Shown here piece after piece: positions 1 through 8,093 of a stretch of 35,854 nucleotides of DNA. Position 1 is the first letter of the stretch, and every line of letters begins with the position of its first letter. Position numbers and translations under genes: made by a program. The notes under the pieces are model-generated. The model was given only the letters and a program-made list of their open reading frames with translations. It ran no database searches and was not told the DNA's origin. Origin of the DNA: an uncultured Bacilli bacterium (GTDB lineage Bacteria > Bacillota_I > Bacilli_A > RF39 > UBA660); contig CAKOSE010000008.1 of NCBI GenBank assembly GCA_934102055.1, forward strand, positions 1-35,854. The letters are read 5' to 3'.

Positions 1-261
1 GTATATGAGGGTGAGAGTATAATGGAAGAGTATGTAAAAGATGCGAAAAGAGCAAGTATGGAAGATGATATAGTAGGCTTATATGATAAAGAATTACATG
101 AAGAAAAGCTTAGGATAACAGAACTTGAAGAAGCAAGGGAAAAGGGCAAAAAAGAAAGCATACTCGAAACAGCAAAAAATATGTTAAAGGATAACTTAGA
201 TATAGAAATGATCAGTAAATATACAGGTTTATCTGAAGAAGAAATAAATAATTTAAAATGA
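1..261 (+). CDS. Rpn-family PD-(D/E)XK nuclease/putative transposase, C-terminal fragment (5' end outside window)
   Basis: The frame is open from the first base, so the gene begins to the left of the window and the ATG at 22 is internal. Only the C-terminal tail is visible: a charged helix containing YDKELHEEKLRITELEEA, followed by a small helical module ending ISKYTGLSEEEINNLK. This tail is typical of the Rpn (COG5464) nuclease/transposase family, where it follows the PD-(D/E)XK catalytic core. The catalytic core is not in the window, so activity cannot be judged. Known members promote RecA-independent recombination and often occur as several copies per genome. The gene stops at TGA and is followed by a hairpin shared with the convergent gene downstream. 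Family assignment rests on the tail only and is fairly confident. Confidence 0.72.
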   Translation, partial: VYEGESIMEEYVKDAKRASMEDDIVGLYDKELHEEKLRITELEEAREKGKKESILETAKNMLKDNLDIEMISKYTGLSEEEINNLK

Positions 262-312
262 TTGTGGAGATATATATTATAAAATTTATGTAGTAATATT
301 TTTTAAGCCAAA

Positions 313-350
313 AAAAGGGCTAGTGATTTTTCACTAGCTTTTATTTTTCT
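313..350. terminator. Bidirectional intrinsic terminator
   Basis: Perfect 8-bp stem GCTAGTGA/TCACTAGC (319-326 and 331-338) with a TTTT loop. It has an A-run on the left and a T-rich run on the right, so it can stop both the nuclease gene from the left and the minus-strand gene ending at 341. Confidence 0.85.
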
Positions 351-1498
351 TTTTTAATTTTAGTTTTTTCTTTAATTTCTTTTGAGCTTTTTTCTTTTAT
401 TTCTGCATCTACTATATTGGTTTTAGGTTCTTCTTTTTTGTTGTTGCTGCATCCAATTAAGTTCCAAATAGTTCCTAGTCCTAAAAGTAGTGCAAGTATA
501 GAAACAAGAACTCCGAAGATTGGTATTATGGAAACTATCTTTATAATAATGATACCAATAATTCCAGATAGGTATTTATTAGTGTTAAGTTTCATTACTT
601 TACCTAATAATAAATTACCTAGTATAAATCCTGAAACGATATATGATAGATAGATACATATACCATATATTAGACCAAGAATTATTCCTAGTGATATACC
701 AATGTTACTTAAAATAAGTAATAGACTAATTAAAGGTACACATATTAGGAGTAATGCCCCAATACCTATGTTTTTAGCGTATTTATTAGATTCGTTATAG
801 ATGTTTTCAGACTTTTCTAAAGATTTAGGGATAATTATTGTAATTACAAGAAATACAATTATCATATTTAAAGTGCTTTGTAATAGGTCTTTAACGTTGA
901 AGCTAGAATCTTTTTCTATTTTATAAGTTGTGATTTTTCCTATGTTAGCAGTATTACTGATATCTTTGTTGATGTCTTCGTTATAAGATAGTTCTCCTTT
1001 TATATTAGCTCCATTTTTAACTACTATGGAGCTAGCATTAATTTTGATGTTTCCATTAATAGTAAGATTATCTTCCAAAACTACTCTAGTAGCACTGATG
1101 GAAATATTTCTATCTAGGTTTCCGTTAAGTACTACTTCATTACCTGCTAAAAATATATCTCTACCAATACTTGCATTTTTGGTAAATGTAATGATATTTC
1201 CAGCAGCATAAATATTTTTAGAAATAACACCATCAACAGTAATATTATTACCTGCCATGAAGCCATATTCAAGACTTCCTTTGACATTAACGGTTTCTCC
1301 GGCGATGAAACCGATACCATCAATGTTACCAATCATGTCGATGATATTACCTGCGATAGCACTATCTCCATTAATAGTGTCTTCTAATTTTACATTGTTT
1401 CCACTAGTGCTATAAAAATCATTAATTTCTTTGGCACTAACAGGACTAGTTACTAAAACAATAAGTAAAATAAGAAAACCAAATATCTTTTTTTTCAT
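341..1498 (-). CDS. Secreted/membrane bactofilin-like beta-helix protein with C-terminal membrane segments
   Basis: 385 aa. A Sec signal peptide occupies residues 1-22 (KKK, hydrophobic core, SPVSA cleavage-like end). Residues about 40-170 are a repetitive region with a period of about 20 residues, built from AGN/NGN turns and short alternating strands (SAIAGN, GFIAGE, GFMAGN, IYAAGN, IFLAGN). This looks like a right-handed beta-helix of the bactofilin/polymer-forming type. Hydrophobic segments follow at about 211-228, 245-300 (two or three helices) and 310-350, then a Lys/Glu-rich cytoplasmic tail. The arrangement resembles polymer-forming proteins with a membrane-embedded C-terminal domain; a scaffold role at the cell surface is inference. 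The start has a strong AGGAGGAGAT SD (1502-1511), and a TATAAT-like -10 lies at 1518-1523 on the same strand. It is monocistronic and divergent from ackA. Confidence 0.7.
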   Translation of the reverse strand: MKKKIFGFLILLIVLVTSPVSAKEINDFYSTSGNNVKLEDTINGDSAIAGNIIDMIGNIDGIGFIAGETVNVKGSLEYGFMAGNNITVDGVISKNIYAAGNIITFTKNASIGRDIFLAGNEVVLNGNLDRNISISATRVVLEDNLTINGNIKINASSIVVKNGANIKGELSYNEDINKDISNTANIGKITTYKIEKDSSFNVKDLLQSTLNMIIVFLVITIIIPKSLEKSENIYNESNKYAKNIGIGALLLICVPLISLLLILSNIGISLGIILGLIYGICIYLSYIVSGFILGNLLLGKVMKLNTNKYLSGIIGIIIIKIVSIIPIFGVLVSILALLLGLGTIWNLIGCSNNKKEEPKTNIVDAEIKEKSSKEIKEKTKIKKEK

Positions 1499-1658
1499 AA
1501 ATCTCCTCCTTATATTTATTATAATACAACAAATTTTATTAGTAAATAAAACATGGATATTTTTACAAAAGATGTTAAAAACTGTTAATATTCTAGAATT
1601 TTCTTCTTATTTATGTTATTATAGACTATGAAATTATTAAAGAAAGAAGGAATTATAT

Positions 1659-2840
1659 ATGAAAATATTATCAGTAAATGCAGGAAGTTCGTCATTAAAG
1701 TTTCAAATGTATGAAATGCCTGAGGAAAAAGTACTAATATCTGGGGTATTTGAAAGAATTGGTATAAGCGATAGTTTTTACTCAATTAAACTTAATGGGG
1801 AAAAAACTAAAAAGGAAGCTGTTTTAAAAAATCATGAAGATGCAGTAAAAATTTTAATAAATGAATTATTTGAAAACAAAGTAATAGAGTCGTTAAATGA
1901 AATAGAAGGTGTGGGACATAGAGTTGTTCATGGTGGCTCTAAGTATGCTAGTTCTATAGTAATAGATGAGGATGTAACTAATCAAATAAAAGAGTTATTT
2001 GATTTAGCACCACTTCATAACCCTGCTAATTTACTTGCTATTAATGCGTTTCAAAGAGAATTGCCTGAGGTTAAACAAGTGGCGGTATTTGATACTTCAT
2101 TTCAACAAACTATTAAACCTACAGAGTACATTTATCCAGTTCCTTATGAATGGTATGAAGAATATGGAATAAGAAAGTATGGTTTTCATGGTATAAGTCA
2201 TAATTATTTAGCTAATAGAATGAGTGAAATTTTAGGTAAGAAGGATTTTAAATTAATAACATGTCATTTAGGCGGAGGATGTAGTATTGAAGCAATAGAA
2301 AATGGAAAATGTGTTGATGCAAGTTTAGGTTTTTCTCCTAACTCAGGACTTATGATGGGAACAAGATGTGGTGATATAGATTCACAAATGATACCTTATG
2401 TTATGGATAAATCTGGTATGAGTTTAGATGAGGTTATGAATGCTTTAAATAAGAAAAGTGGTTTCTTGGGAGTAAGTGGAAAGAGTAGTGACTCAAGAGA
2501 TATTGAAGATGGAGTAAATAAAGGTGACGAAAGATGCATCTTAGCACAAAAGATGTTCGTAAATAGATGTGTTGATTATCTTGCAAAATATTATGTAAAA
2601 CTTGAGGGAGCAGATGCGATTTGTTTTGCAGCAGGACTAGGGGAAAATTCAATTACAACAAGAAAACAAATAATAGATAAGTTAAAAGTATTAGGAATAG
2701 AAATAGATGATGAAAGAAATAATGTTCGTGGAAAAGAAACATTGATAAGTAGTGATTCATCAAAAGTACCAGTTTGGGTAATTCCTACAGATGAAGAACT
2801 TATGATTGCTAAAGATACTTATAAATTTATTAATGAGTAG
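1659..2840 (+). CDS. ackA: Acetate kinase
   Basis: 393 aa, full family length. It interconverts acetyl phosphate and ADP with acetate and ATP in the cytosol, the ATP-yielding step of the Pta-AckA pathway. Diagnostic motifs run in order: N-terminal VNAGSSSLKF, VGHRVVHGG, AVFDTSFQQT, RKYGFHGISH, CHLGGGCSI, MMGTRCGDID and FAAGLGENS. These are the ASKHA-fold phosphate, acetate and nucleotide sites, and the catalytic Arg/His residues are intact. The start is preceded by AAGAAGG at a good distance. The next gene begins 13 bp after the stop, so ackA and nrnA are probably co-transcribed. No pta is present in the window. Confidence 0.97.
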   Translation: MKILSVNAGSSSLKFQMYEMPEEKVLISGVFERIGISDSFYSIKLNGEKTKKEAVLKNHEDAVKILINELFENKVIESLNEIEGVGHRVVHGGSKYASSIVIDEDVTNQIKELFDLAPLHNPANLLAINAFQRELPEVKQVAVFDTSFQQTIKPTEYIYPVPYEWYEEYGIRKYGFHGISHNYLANRMSEILGKKDFKLITCHLGGGCSIEAIENGKCVDASLGFSPNSGLMMGTRCGDIDSQMIPYVMDKSGMSLDEVMNALNKKSGFLGVSGKSSDSRDIEDGVNKGDERCILAQKMFVNRCVDYLAKYYVKLEGADAICFAAGLGENSITTRKQIIDKLKVLGIEIDDERNNVRGKETLISSDSSKVPVWVIPTDEELMIAKDTYKFINE

Positions 2841-2853
2841 TAAGGATGATATC

Positions 2854-3825
2854 ATGTATAAGGAAATTTTTAAAGCAATAAAAGCATATAATAATATTGT
2901 AATAGCAAGGCATGTTGGAGTGGATCCAGATGCAATGTCGAGTCAAATTGCTCTAAAAAATTCAATCAAATTAACATTTCCAGAAAAAAATGTATATGCA
3001 ATAGGAAATGGAACAATAAAGTTTAATTTTATAGGAAAATTGGATAAAGCAGTAAACTTTGATAATTTGGAGAAAATACTTCTTATAGTGGTAGATACTC
3101 CTGATAAGAAAAGAGTAGATATGGAGGAACTTACTCATTATGAGTGTAGTGTAAAAATAGATCATCATCCATTTATAGAAAAGTTTTGTGATATAGAATA
3201 TATAAAAGATGATAAATCTAGTGCTTCTGAGATTGTCTATGATTTGCTTAAAAATACTAAGCTTGAATTGAATAAGGAAATATGTGAGATTCTGTATACA
3301 GGAATGGTTGCAGATACAAATAGGTTTTTGTTTAATAATTCAAAGGCTGAAACATTTAAGGTAGTAAGTGAAATGATTGAGGATTATGATATAGATATAA
3401 CAAAAGTATATTTGAATCTATATAAAAGGCCTCTTGCAGAAGTTAAATTTTTTGGTTATATGGCTGAGAATATGGAGAAGACTCAAAATGGGGTAGGATA
3501 TATCAAATTACCAAATAAAGTAATTGAGGAATATAATGTTGATCCTGCGACTGGGGGTAATTCGATAAATGAGTTTAATAATATTGAAGAACTTTTGGTT
3601 TGGTTAAGTGCAACTGAAGATGTAAAGAATAAAGTTATAAGAGTTTCTGTTAGATCAAGAGGTCCTGTTATAAATAAACTTTTGGAAAAACATGGTGGTG
3701 GAGGACATGCTTTAGCAAGTGGAGTTAAATTAAAAACGTTTGAGGAAGTAGAAACTTTGATAAAAGATTTAGATAAACTTTGCCTAGAATATAAAGAAAG
3801 TAGTGATGGAAATGAAGATTACTAA
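2854..3825 (+). CDS. nrnA: DHH/DHHA1 phosphoesterase, NrnA-type oligoribonuclease/pAp phosphatase
   Basis: 323 aa from the ATG at 2854, chosen because AAGGAT lies 8 nt upstream. Earlier in-frame ATGs at 2806 and 2833 lie in or at the end of ackA and have poorer SD sequences. DHH-domain metal ligands are visible: H20, D24 and D26 (HVGVDPDA), D81 (VVDTPD), D103-H104-H105 (KIDHHP) and D154 (GMVADTNRF). The C-terminal DHHA1 RNA-binding motif GGGGHALASG sits near residue 290. Family members degrade 2-5 nt nanoRNAs and dephosphorylate pAp; some members also hydrolyse cyclic-dinucleotide products such as pApA. The length is typical of the stand-alone cytosolic form. The 3' end overlaps engB by about 14 nt, suggesting translational coupling. 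Confidence 0.92.
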   Translation: MYKEIFKAIKAYNNIVIARHVGVDPDAMSSQIALKNSIKLTFPEKNVYAIGNGTIKFNFIGKLDKAVNFDNLEKILLIVVDTPDKKRVDMEELTHYECSVKIDHHPFIEKFCDIEYIKDDKSSASEIVYDLLKNTKLELNKEICEILYTGMVADTNRFLFNNSKAETFKVVSEMIEDYDIDITKVYLNLYKRPLAEVKFFGYMAENMEKTQNGVGYIKLPNKVIEEYNVDPATGGNSINEFNNIEELLVWLSATEDVKNKVIRVSVRSRGPVINKLLEKHGGGGHALASGVKLKTFEEVETLIKDLDKLCLEYKESSDGNEDY

Positions 3826-4411
3826 TTCAGAATTCGTAATAAGTGCTATAAGGAGAAGTCAGTATCCAGTAGATAACTTGCCAGAGTTCATGTTGGTAGG
3901 AAGAAGCAATGTTGGAAAAAGTAGTTTTATTAATACAATAACGAATAATAAGAAGATGGCTAGGGTATCTAATACTCCTGGTAAAACACGTAATTTAAAT
4001 TTTTATCTACTTAATAAGAGTTTTTACTTTGTAGATGTTCCAGGGTATGGCTATGCATCAGTAAGTAAGAAGGAACATAGAAAGTTTGGGTTAATGATTG
4101 AAGAATACTTGGAAAAAAGATCGAATCTGGTTAGGACATATATGTTAGTAGATTTAAGACATAAACCAAGTGAAGATGATATTTTAATGTATAAATATTT
4201 AAAATATTATAAGTTACCTGTAACAATTGTTGCAACTAAGGCTGATAAAATATCAAATAATAAGAGAGAAAAAGCAAAGAATTTAATTTTAAAGACATTA
4301 GAATTAGAAAAGGGAGATACTTTTATAGTATTATCAAATGTGACAAAAGAAGGAAAAGATAAAATATTAAATGAAATAGAGAGCTTACTAGAGGAAGAAG
4401 AAACTTTGTAA
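3812..4411 (+). CDS. engB: Ribosome biogenesis GTPase YsxC/EngB
   Basis: About 199 aa. The preferred start is the ATG at 3812 (MKITNSEFVISA), which aligns with the remembered B. subtilis YsxC N-terminus. GTG 3803 and ATG 3806 are in-frame alternatives with equally modest SD sequences. G-motifs: G1 GRSNVGKSS (30-38), G2 in TPGKTRNLNF, G3 DVPGYG, G4 TKAD and G5-like LSNVTKEG. These define the TrmE-Era-EngA-YihA-Septin family protein needed for late 50S subunit assembly. It overlaps the end of nrnA by four codons, making it the third gene of an ackA-nrnA-engB unit. A hairpin overlaps its stop codon, so the unit probably ends here. Confidence 0.95.
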   Translation: MKITNSEFVISAIRRSQYPVDNLPEFMLVGRSNVGKSSFINTITNNKKMARVSNTPGKTRNLNFYLLNKSFYFVDVPGYGYASVSKKEHRKFGLMIEEYLEKRSNLVRTYMLVDLRHKPSEDDILMYKYLKYYKLPVTIVATKADKISNNKREKAKNLILKTLELEKGDTFIVLSNVTKEGKDKILNEIESLLEEEETL

Positions 4412-4419
4412 GCTTTTTT
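4382..4419 (+). terminator. Probable intrinsic terminator of engB
   Basis: AGCTTAC (4382-4388) pairs with GTAAGCT (4408-4414), followed by a T-run. The stop codon lies in the right arm. The 19-nt loop is long, so efficiency is uncertain. Confidence 0.5.
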
Positions 4420-4442
4420 CATATAATAAATTAGGTGATTTA

Positions 4443-4892
4443 ATGAAAGTAATCTCCAGAAATGATAAAATATCGGTTTTTCTGATGGGTGAAAATGTCT
4501 TAGATAAAGACAATATAATGGGACAAATAAAGGAACTGATTATAAAACTAAAAAGAAAATATAATAAGACAATATCAGGGTTTTATAGGGTTAATATATA
4601 TGAAACTAAAATATGTACAATAATAGATTTAATACAAGAAGAGGAAATTGATTTTTTGAAGGATATAATAGATTTAAAGATAGTGATTTGTGAAAATGAA
4701 GATATTTATTTAGAGTTTGAGGACTATTATTTATTTAAGAATAGGAAAAAGTATTTTTTGAATAATAAGTATTATGTAAATTTAAAAGAAATTAGTAAAG
4801 AAGAGTATTTAAAGGTATGTGAATTTTGTAACATAGTATATGGAGAGGAACTGTCAAAGATAAAACAAAATAAGAAATTAATAACTATCTAG
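4443..4892 (+). CDS. Protein of unknown function (149 aa)
   Basis: I do not recognise this protein. It is 149 aa, soluble, rich in Lys, Ile and Glu, with no signal peptide or membrane helix. It reads as a compact alpha/beta protein: an N-terminal strand (KISVFLMG), a helix (IMGQIKELIIKLKRKY), strand pairs (FYRVNIYE, KICTIIDLIQ, LKIVICENEDIYLEF) and a C-terminal helix with CEFC. The start is supported by AGGTGA (4433-4438), four bases before the ATG. It follows a probable terminator, and its C-terminus runs into a short AT-rich gap before the next gene. The strong SD and normal codon use argue that it is a real gene. Confidence 0.7.
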   Translation: MKVISRNDKISVFLMGENVLDKDNIMGQIKELIIKLKRKYNKTISGFYRVNIYETKICTIIDLIQEEEIDFLKDIIDLKIVICENEDIYLEFEDYYLFKNRKKYFLNNKYYVNLKEISKEEYLKVCEFCNIVYGEELSKIKQNKKLITI

Positions 4893-4942
4893 TAATTGAC
4901 AATTTGCCTTTTTTTTGTTATCTTCTAGAGGGAGGATAAGTT

Positions 4943-5959
4943 ATGAGAGAAGATAATAAATTAATAAAGGTACTTGTATTTATAATACTTATAATTTTTA
5001 TAGGATTGATATCATATTTGATATATAACAAGATTGTAACTGATAAGAGTGAAAGTAGTAGTGCTGCTAGTTTTTATGATATAAATAATTTAACTGATAA
5101 AAAGTATTTATGTGAGGTAAATTCTAAGGAAGAGAACTTTTATTATGATGAAGAACCAATGGATGCTAAAAATAAGGCAATTAGAATAGAAAATGAAAAG
5201 GTATTTGTTCCTGAAGATTTATCTAACATAGGTAGTAAAATAACTATAAAGGAAGCACAAGGAATTGAAGGTATTCCAGATAGTGTTTATTATGGTTATT
5301 ATCAAACGTTAGATACTTCTGTATTTTTAGTGTTAACAAAAGAGGGAGATGTTTATTATTCAAATGTAGTACTAAATAATAATAAAAAAGAGGTAAATAA
5401 ATTTAAGAAAATAAATAATGAAAAGATAAAAAAATTATATAAGTTTTGTCATGAAGAGGGATTGGTATATCCAACTGGAACTTTATCAATATATGCATTA
5501 ACTAATAGTAAGGAATTAAAACAAATAAAGAATGGAAAAATGACTTCATTATTTAAGGATGATTATAAGTATCCGGATGTGATTCCAACAGGTTTTGATA
5601 CTTCTAATCCTTTAAAACAAATATTTATATCTTCAGATCAAAGACCTTATTATGCTGAAAAGACTAATAATACTTATACATATAAAGAAATCAAGTATAA
5701 TAATTTAGTTATAAAGGTAAAAGATGGTTTTTCCAAGGAAGAGAATGATAAAGTAGAGTACTATATTATAGATACAGATAATAATTTATATAAGGTGGAT
5801 AGTGATACAAAACAAGTAACCAAGTATGAAAGTAAGATTAAGTCTTATAAATATCAAACTTCTAGTGATTATAATGGAGTAGATATAGTGTTTTTAAATG
5901 GGCAAAATATGGTAAAAGAGAAAATATATATTACGACACTATATTATAGAAATAAATAA
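4943..5959 (+). CDS. Membrane-anchored protein of unknown function with N-terminal TM helix
   Basis: 338 aa. Residues about 8-28 (LIKVLVFIILIIFIGLISYL) form a single signal-anchor helix. The rest is hydrophilic, rich in Tyr, Asn, Lys and Asp, and should lie outside the membrane. There is no lipobox and I recognise no enzyme motif. The alternating short strands in the second half (TYKEIKYNNLVIKVKDG, YYIIDTDNNLYKVD) resemble a beta-propeller-like or other beta-rich extracytoplasmic domain, which is only an impression. The SD GGAGGAT (4931-4937) lies 5 nt before the ATG. The gene is followed directly by a clean terminator. Its role is unknown. Confidence 0.7.
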   Translation: MREDNKLIKVLVFIILIIFIGLISYLIYNKIVTDKSESSSAASFYDINNLTDKKYLCEVNSKEENFYYDEEPMDAKNKAIRIENEKVFVPEDLSNIGSKITIKEAQGIEGIPDSVYYGYYQTLDTSVFLVLTKEGDVYYSNVVLNNNKKEVNKFKKINNEKIKKLYKFCHEEGLVYPTGTLSIYALTNSKELKQIKNGKMTSLFKDDYKYPDVIPTGFDTSNPLKQIFISSDQRPYYAEKTNNTYTYKEIKYNNLVIKVKDGFSKEENDKVEYYIIDTDNNLYKVDSDTKQVTKYESKIKSYKYQTSSDYNGVDIVFLNGQNMVKEKIYITTLYYRNK

Positions 5960-5983
5960 CATCAAAGGATGTTTTTTTCTTTA
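5958..5983 (+). terminator. Intrinsic terminator
   Basis: AACATC (5958-5963) and GATGTT (5968-5973) form a short stem with an AAAG loop, followed directly by a T-rich tract (TTTTTCTTT). It ends transcription of the membrane protein gene. Confidence 0.75.
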
Positions 5984-6008
5984 AATAATAAAAAAGTTAT
6001 AGTATAAT
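5980..6008 (+). promoter_or_regulatory. Putative promoter of the dnaB-like gene
   Basis: Perfect -10 TATAAT (6003-6008), with a 4/6 -35 match TTTAAA (5980-5985) at 17 bp. It overlaps the preceding terminator tail. The predicted start of RNA near 6015 leaves only a short leader before either start codon candidate. Confidence 0.5.
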
Positions 6009-6038
6009 ATAAACAAATAAATGGAAAGGAATCAACAT

Positions 6039-7328
6039 TTGGTTGATAGGATGGATAATATGATATTACCTGCGGATAGTTATATAGTAATAAATAAGAC
6101 GGTTATAACGGAAATGGATAAACAAACATTAATTGATTTATATCAACCAATAATAGGAAGTAAAGCGGTATCTTTGTATTTGACGTTGTTAAATGATTTG
6201 GAAAAGAAGTTATTTGTATCGGGGGAACTTACTCATCATCATTTGTTAACAGTAATGCAAACTTCTTTAAAGGATATAGTTTTGGCAAGGGAAAAACTTG
6301 AGGGAATAGGACTTATAAAAACATATATGAAAAAGGGAACGATAAATAATTATGTATATCTATTATATAGTCCTTTAAATGCGAATGAGTTTTTGAATCA
6401 TCCTGTTCTTAATATAGTGTTATATAATAATGTTGGAAAAATAGAGTATAAGAATTTAACTGAAAGATATAAGTTGCCTAAGATAGTTTTAAAGGATTAT
6501 GAGGATATATCTTTGAAGTTTGATGAGGTTTATACTAGTATTCCTGTTAATTCGCTTGTTAATAATGATGATATAGTGTCTAGAAAAAGGGGGGAAATAC
6601 TTTTTAAGGAGTTAATTGATTTTGATTTATTGATATCGGGCCTTGATAAGAATTTAATAAATGAAAGGGCTTTTAATAAAGATACGAGAAACTTAATAAA
6701 TAATTTGGCATTTCTTTATAATATTGATGTTAGTACTATGCAAAGTTTGATAAGGACATCGTTAAATGAAAAGGGTTTAATTGATAAGGAGACTTTAAGA
6801 AAAAGTGCAAGGAATTTTTATCAGTTTGAAAATAATGGTAATCTTCCAACAATAATTCATTATTCACAACCTGAGTATTTAAAGAGTCCAACTGGAGATA
6901 GTTCAAAAAAAGGAAAGATGATATATACTTTTGAAAATACTAATCCATATCAGTTTTTAAAGAGTAAATATAAGGATGGAAAGGTAATAACAAGGGATTT
7001 AAAGATAATAGAGAGTTTGTTGTTAGACTTAAAATTAACTCCAGGAGTGGTTAATGTTTTACTTGATTATGTTTTAAGAGTAAATAATAAAAAGTTAAAT
7101 AAAACATATATAGAGACAATAGCAAGTAACTGGAAAAGGTTAGGAATAGAAACTGTTCCTGAGGCGATGAATGCTTGTATAAAAGAGCATAAAAAAAGAA
7201 AGACAAAGACTACTACTAAGAGAAAAGAGGAAAAACTGCCAGATTGGTTTGATCAAAAGATAGAAATAAAAAAGGCAGAGACGAAAGAGGATCAGGAACT
7301 TGAAGAATTAATAAATAATTATAAATAA
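6039..7328 (+). CDS. dnaB: Replication initiation/helicase-loading protein, Bacillus DnaB/DnaD family
   Basis: About 429 aa. The N-terminal part contains a winged-helix-like region (YQPIIGSKAVSLYLTLLNDL). The C-terminal part (about residues 310-390) is a DnaD/DnaB_2 domain with NPYQFLKSKY, a helix bundle, and the hallmark YxxxIxxxW motif as YIETIASNW. In low-GC Gram-positives this protein, with DnaD and DnaI, helps load the replicative helicase at oriC and at restart sites. The start is uncertain. The first in-frame ATG (6021) has no SD upstream, whereas AAAGGA at 6025-6030 suits the TTG at 6039; ATG 6060 is another option. No dnaI follows, unlike B. subtilis, because the next gene is convergent. 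Family call good, exact orthology moderate. Confidence 0.8.
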   Translation: MVDRMDNMILPADSYIVINKTVITEMDKQTLIDLYQPIIGSKAVSLYLTLLNDLEKKLFVSGELTHHHLLTVMQTSLKDIVLAREKLEGIGLIKTYMKKGTINNYVYLLYSPLNANEFLNHPVLNIVLYNNVGKIEYKNLTERYKLPKIVLKDYEDISLKFDEVYTSIPVNSLVNNDDIVSRKRGEILFKELIDFDLLISGLDKNLINERAFNKDTRNLINNLAFLYNIDVSTMQSLIRTSLNEKGLIDKETLRKSARNFYQFENNGNLPTIIHYSQPEYLKSPTGDSSKKGKMIYTFENTNPYQFLKSKYKDGKVITRDLKIIESLLLDLKLTPGVVNVLLDYVLRVNNKKLNKTYIETIASNWKRLGIETVPEAMNACIKEHKKRKTKTTTKRKEEKLPDWFDQKIEIKKAETKEDQELEELINNYK

Positions 7329-7373
7329 AAAAGTTTAGGTTATTTGCAGGTGTAACCTAAACTTTCTATTTTT
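7325..7373. terminator. Strong bidirectional intrinsic terminator
   Basis: A perfect 13-bp stem, 7330-7342 with 7353-7365 and a 10-nt loop, sits between the convergent dnaB-like gene and the lipoprotein gene, with A and T runs on its flanks. The lipoprotein stop codon lies inside the stem. Confidence 0.85.
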
Positions 7374-7744
7374 TCACTAGCTATTTTTTTGGTATCATTT
7401 CTTTCAATTAGCAAAGTAGATTCTCCTAAGGAGTTATTTTTGTTAAAGTCATAATTAATCTTAACATATACTCCATCAGGTTTGTTTCGTACATGGGCAA
7501 GCTTATCTGAAATTAAATTACTGTAATCATTATATTTAGAATGATAATATATTTCTGCATCAGAAGAGTTTTCAGAAAATCTCATGACATCTTTATACTT
7601 ATAAGAGATGGGTTTATCATCTTTAAACTTAATTTTAACATTTGCATCATAATTACTGGTTTCTATAGAACATTTTAAAGTATTGGCACAACCAGTAAGA
7701 CCAAACAAACAAACAAATACTAATAAAACTTTTATTCTTTTCAT
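7340..7744 (-). CDS. Small lipoprotein of unknown function
   Basis: About 134 aa from the ATG at 7744, chosen because GGTGG lies 5 nt upstream. The earlier in-frame ATG at 7756 lacks an SD. A type II signal peptide (KRIKVLLVFVCLFG) ends in the lipobox LTGC, so Cys19 should be lipidated and the protein held on the outer face of the membrane. The mature part is about 115 aa, polar, with paired Cys (Cys near the start of the mature region and Cys near the C-terminus) that could form a disulfide. I recognise no named domain. It is a single gene convergent with the dnaB-like gene, sharing its terminator. Confidence 0.75.
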   Translation of the reverse strand: MKRIKVLLVFVCLFGLTGCANTLKCSIETSNYDANVKIKFKDDKPISYKYKDVMRFSENSSDAEIYYHSKYNDYSNLISDKLAHVRNKPDGVYVKINYDFNKNNSLGESTLLIERNDTKKIASEKIESLGYTCK

Positions 7745-7794
7745 TTTTACCACCATATCTATTTTATTACATTTTTTTTACTTTTTCTAGCATA

Positions 7795-7823
7795 TTTACA
7801 TATTTTTTTTAGAGTGATATAAT
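7795..7823 (+). promoter_or_regulatory. Sigma-A-type promoter of the 7848 cluster
   Basis: TTTACA (7795-7800), 17 bp, TATAAT (7818-7823). The predicted RNA start is near 7830, ahead of the AAAGGAG SD at 7834-7840. Confidence 0.75.
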
Positions 7824-7847
7824 AAACTTTACAAAAGGAGAATGTTT

Positions 7848-8093
7848 ATGAAGAGTAAATTCTATGAGGGATTAAAGTGCATGTTAATTAAAGAAGAAGG
7901 ATATGTGCAAGTGCTATATAATGAAACAGTCGTAGGAGAAGTTAAACAGAATAAATTTATAACTTTTGATGAGGAGTTAGAGATTCTAGAAGAAGATGAT
8001 GTAAAGATTAAAGCTCTAGGAACATATGTAATGTATCCAACACCAATATATGATAAAAAAAGAAAAAAAGAACAAAAGCAAAGAAAAAGGTGA
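7848..8093 (+). CDS. Protein of unknown function (81 aa), first gene of the NifS-like cluster
   Basis: 81 aa from the ATG at 7848, chosen because AAAGGAG ends 7 nt upstream. The ATG at 7842 would be only 1 nt from it. I do not recognise the family. It contains two predicted beta-hairpins (CMLIKEEGYVQVLYNETVVG and a strand after KQNKFITF), an acidic turn (EELEILEEDD) and a strongly basic C-terminal tail (KKRKKEQKQRKR). The stop TGA is embedded in the AGGTGA that could serve the next gene, so translation is probably coupled. The promoter at 7795-7823 drives the cluster. A small adaptor or nucleic-acid-associated role is only a guess from the tail. Confidence 0.62.
   Translation: MKSKFYEGLKCMLIKEEGYVQVLYNETVVGEVKQNKFITFDEELEILEEDDVKIKALGTYVMYPTPIYDKKRKKEQKQRKR

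Noticed and set aside
4896..4924. TTGACA-17-TATCTT promoter before the 4943 gene
   Set aside because: RNA would start inside the GGAGGAT SD and leave the gene without a usable ribosome site; the match is probably chance in the AT-rich gap.
8063..8069. Run of seven A at the overlap of the 7848 and 8050 genes as a programmed frameshift site
   Set aside because: A -1 shift leads to the wrong frame; the NifS-like ORF is in the +1 frame and its N-terminal part does not continue the upstream protein's fold.
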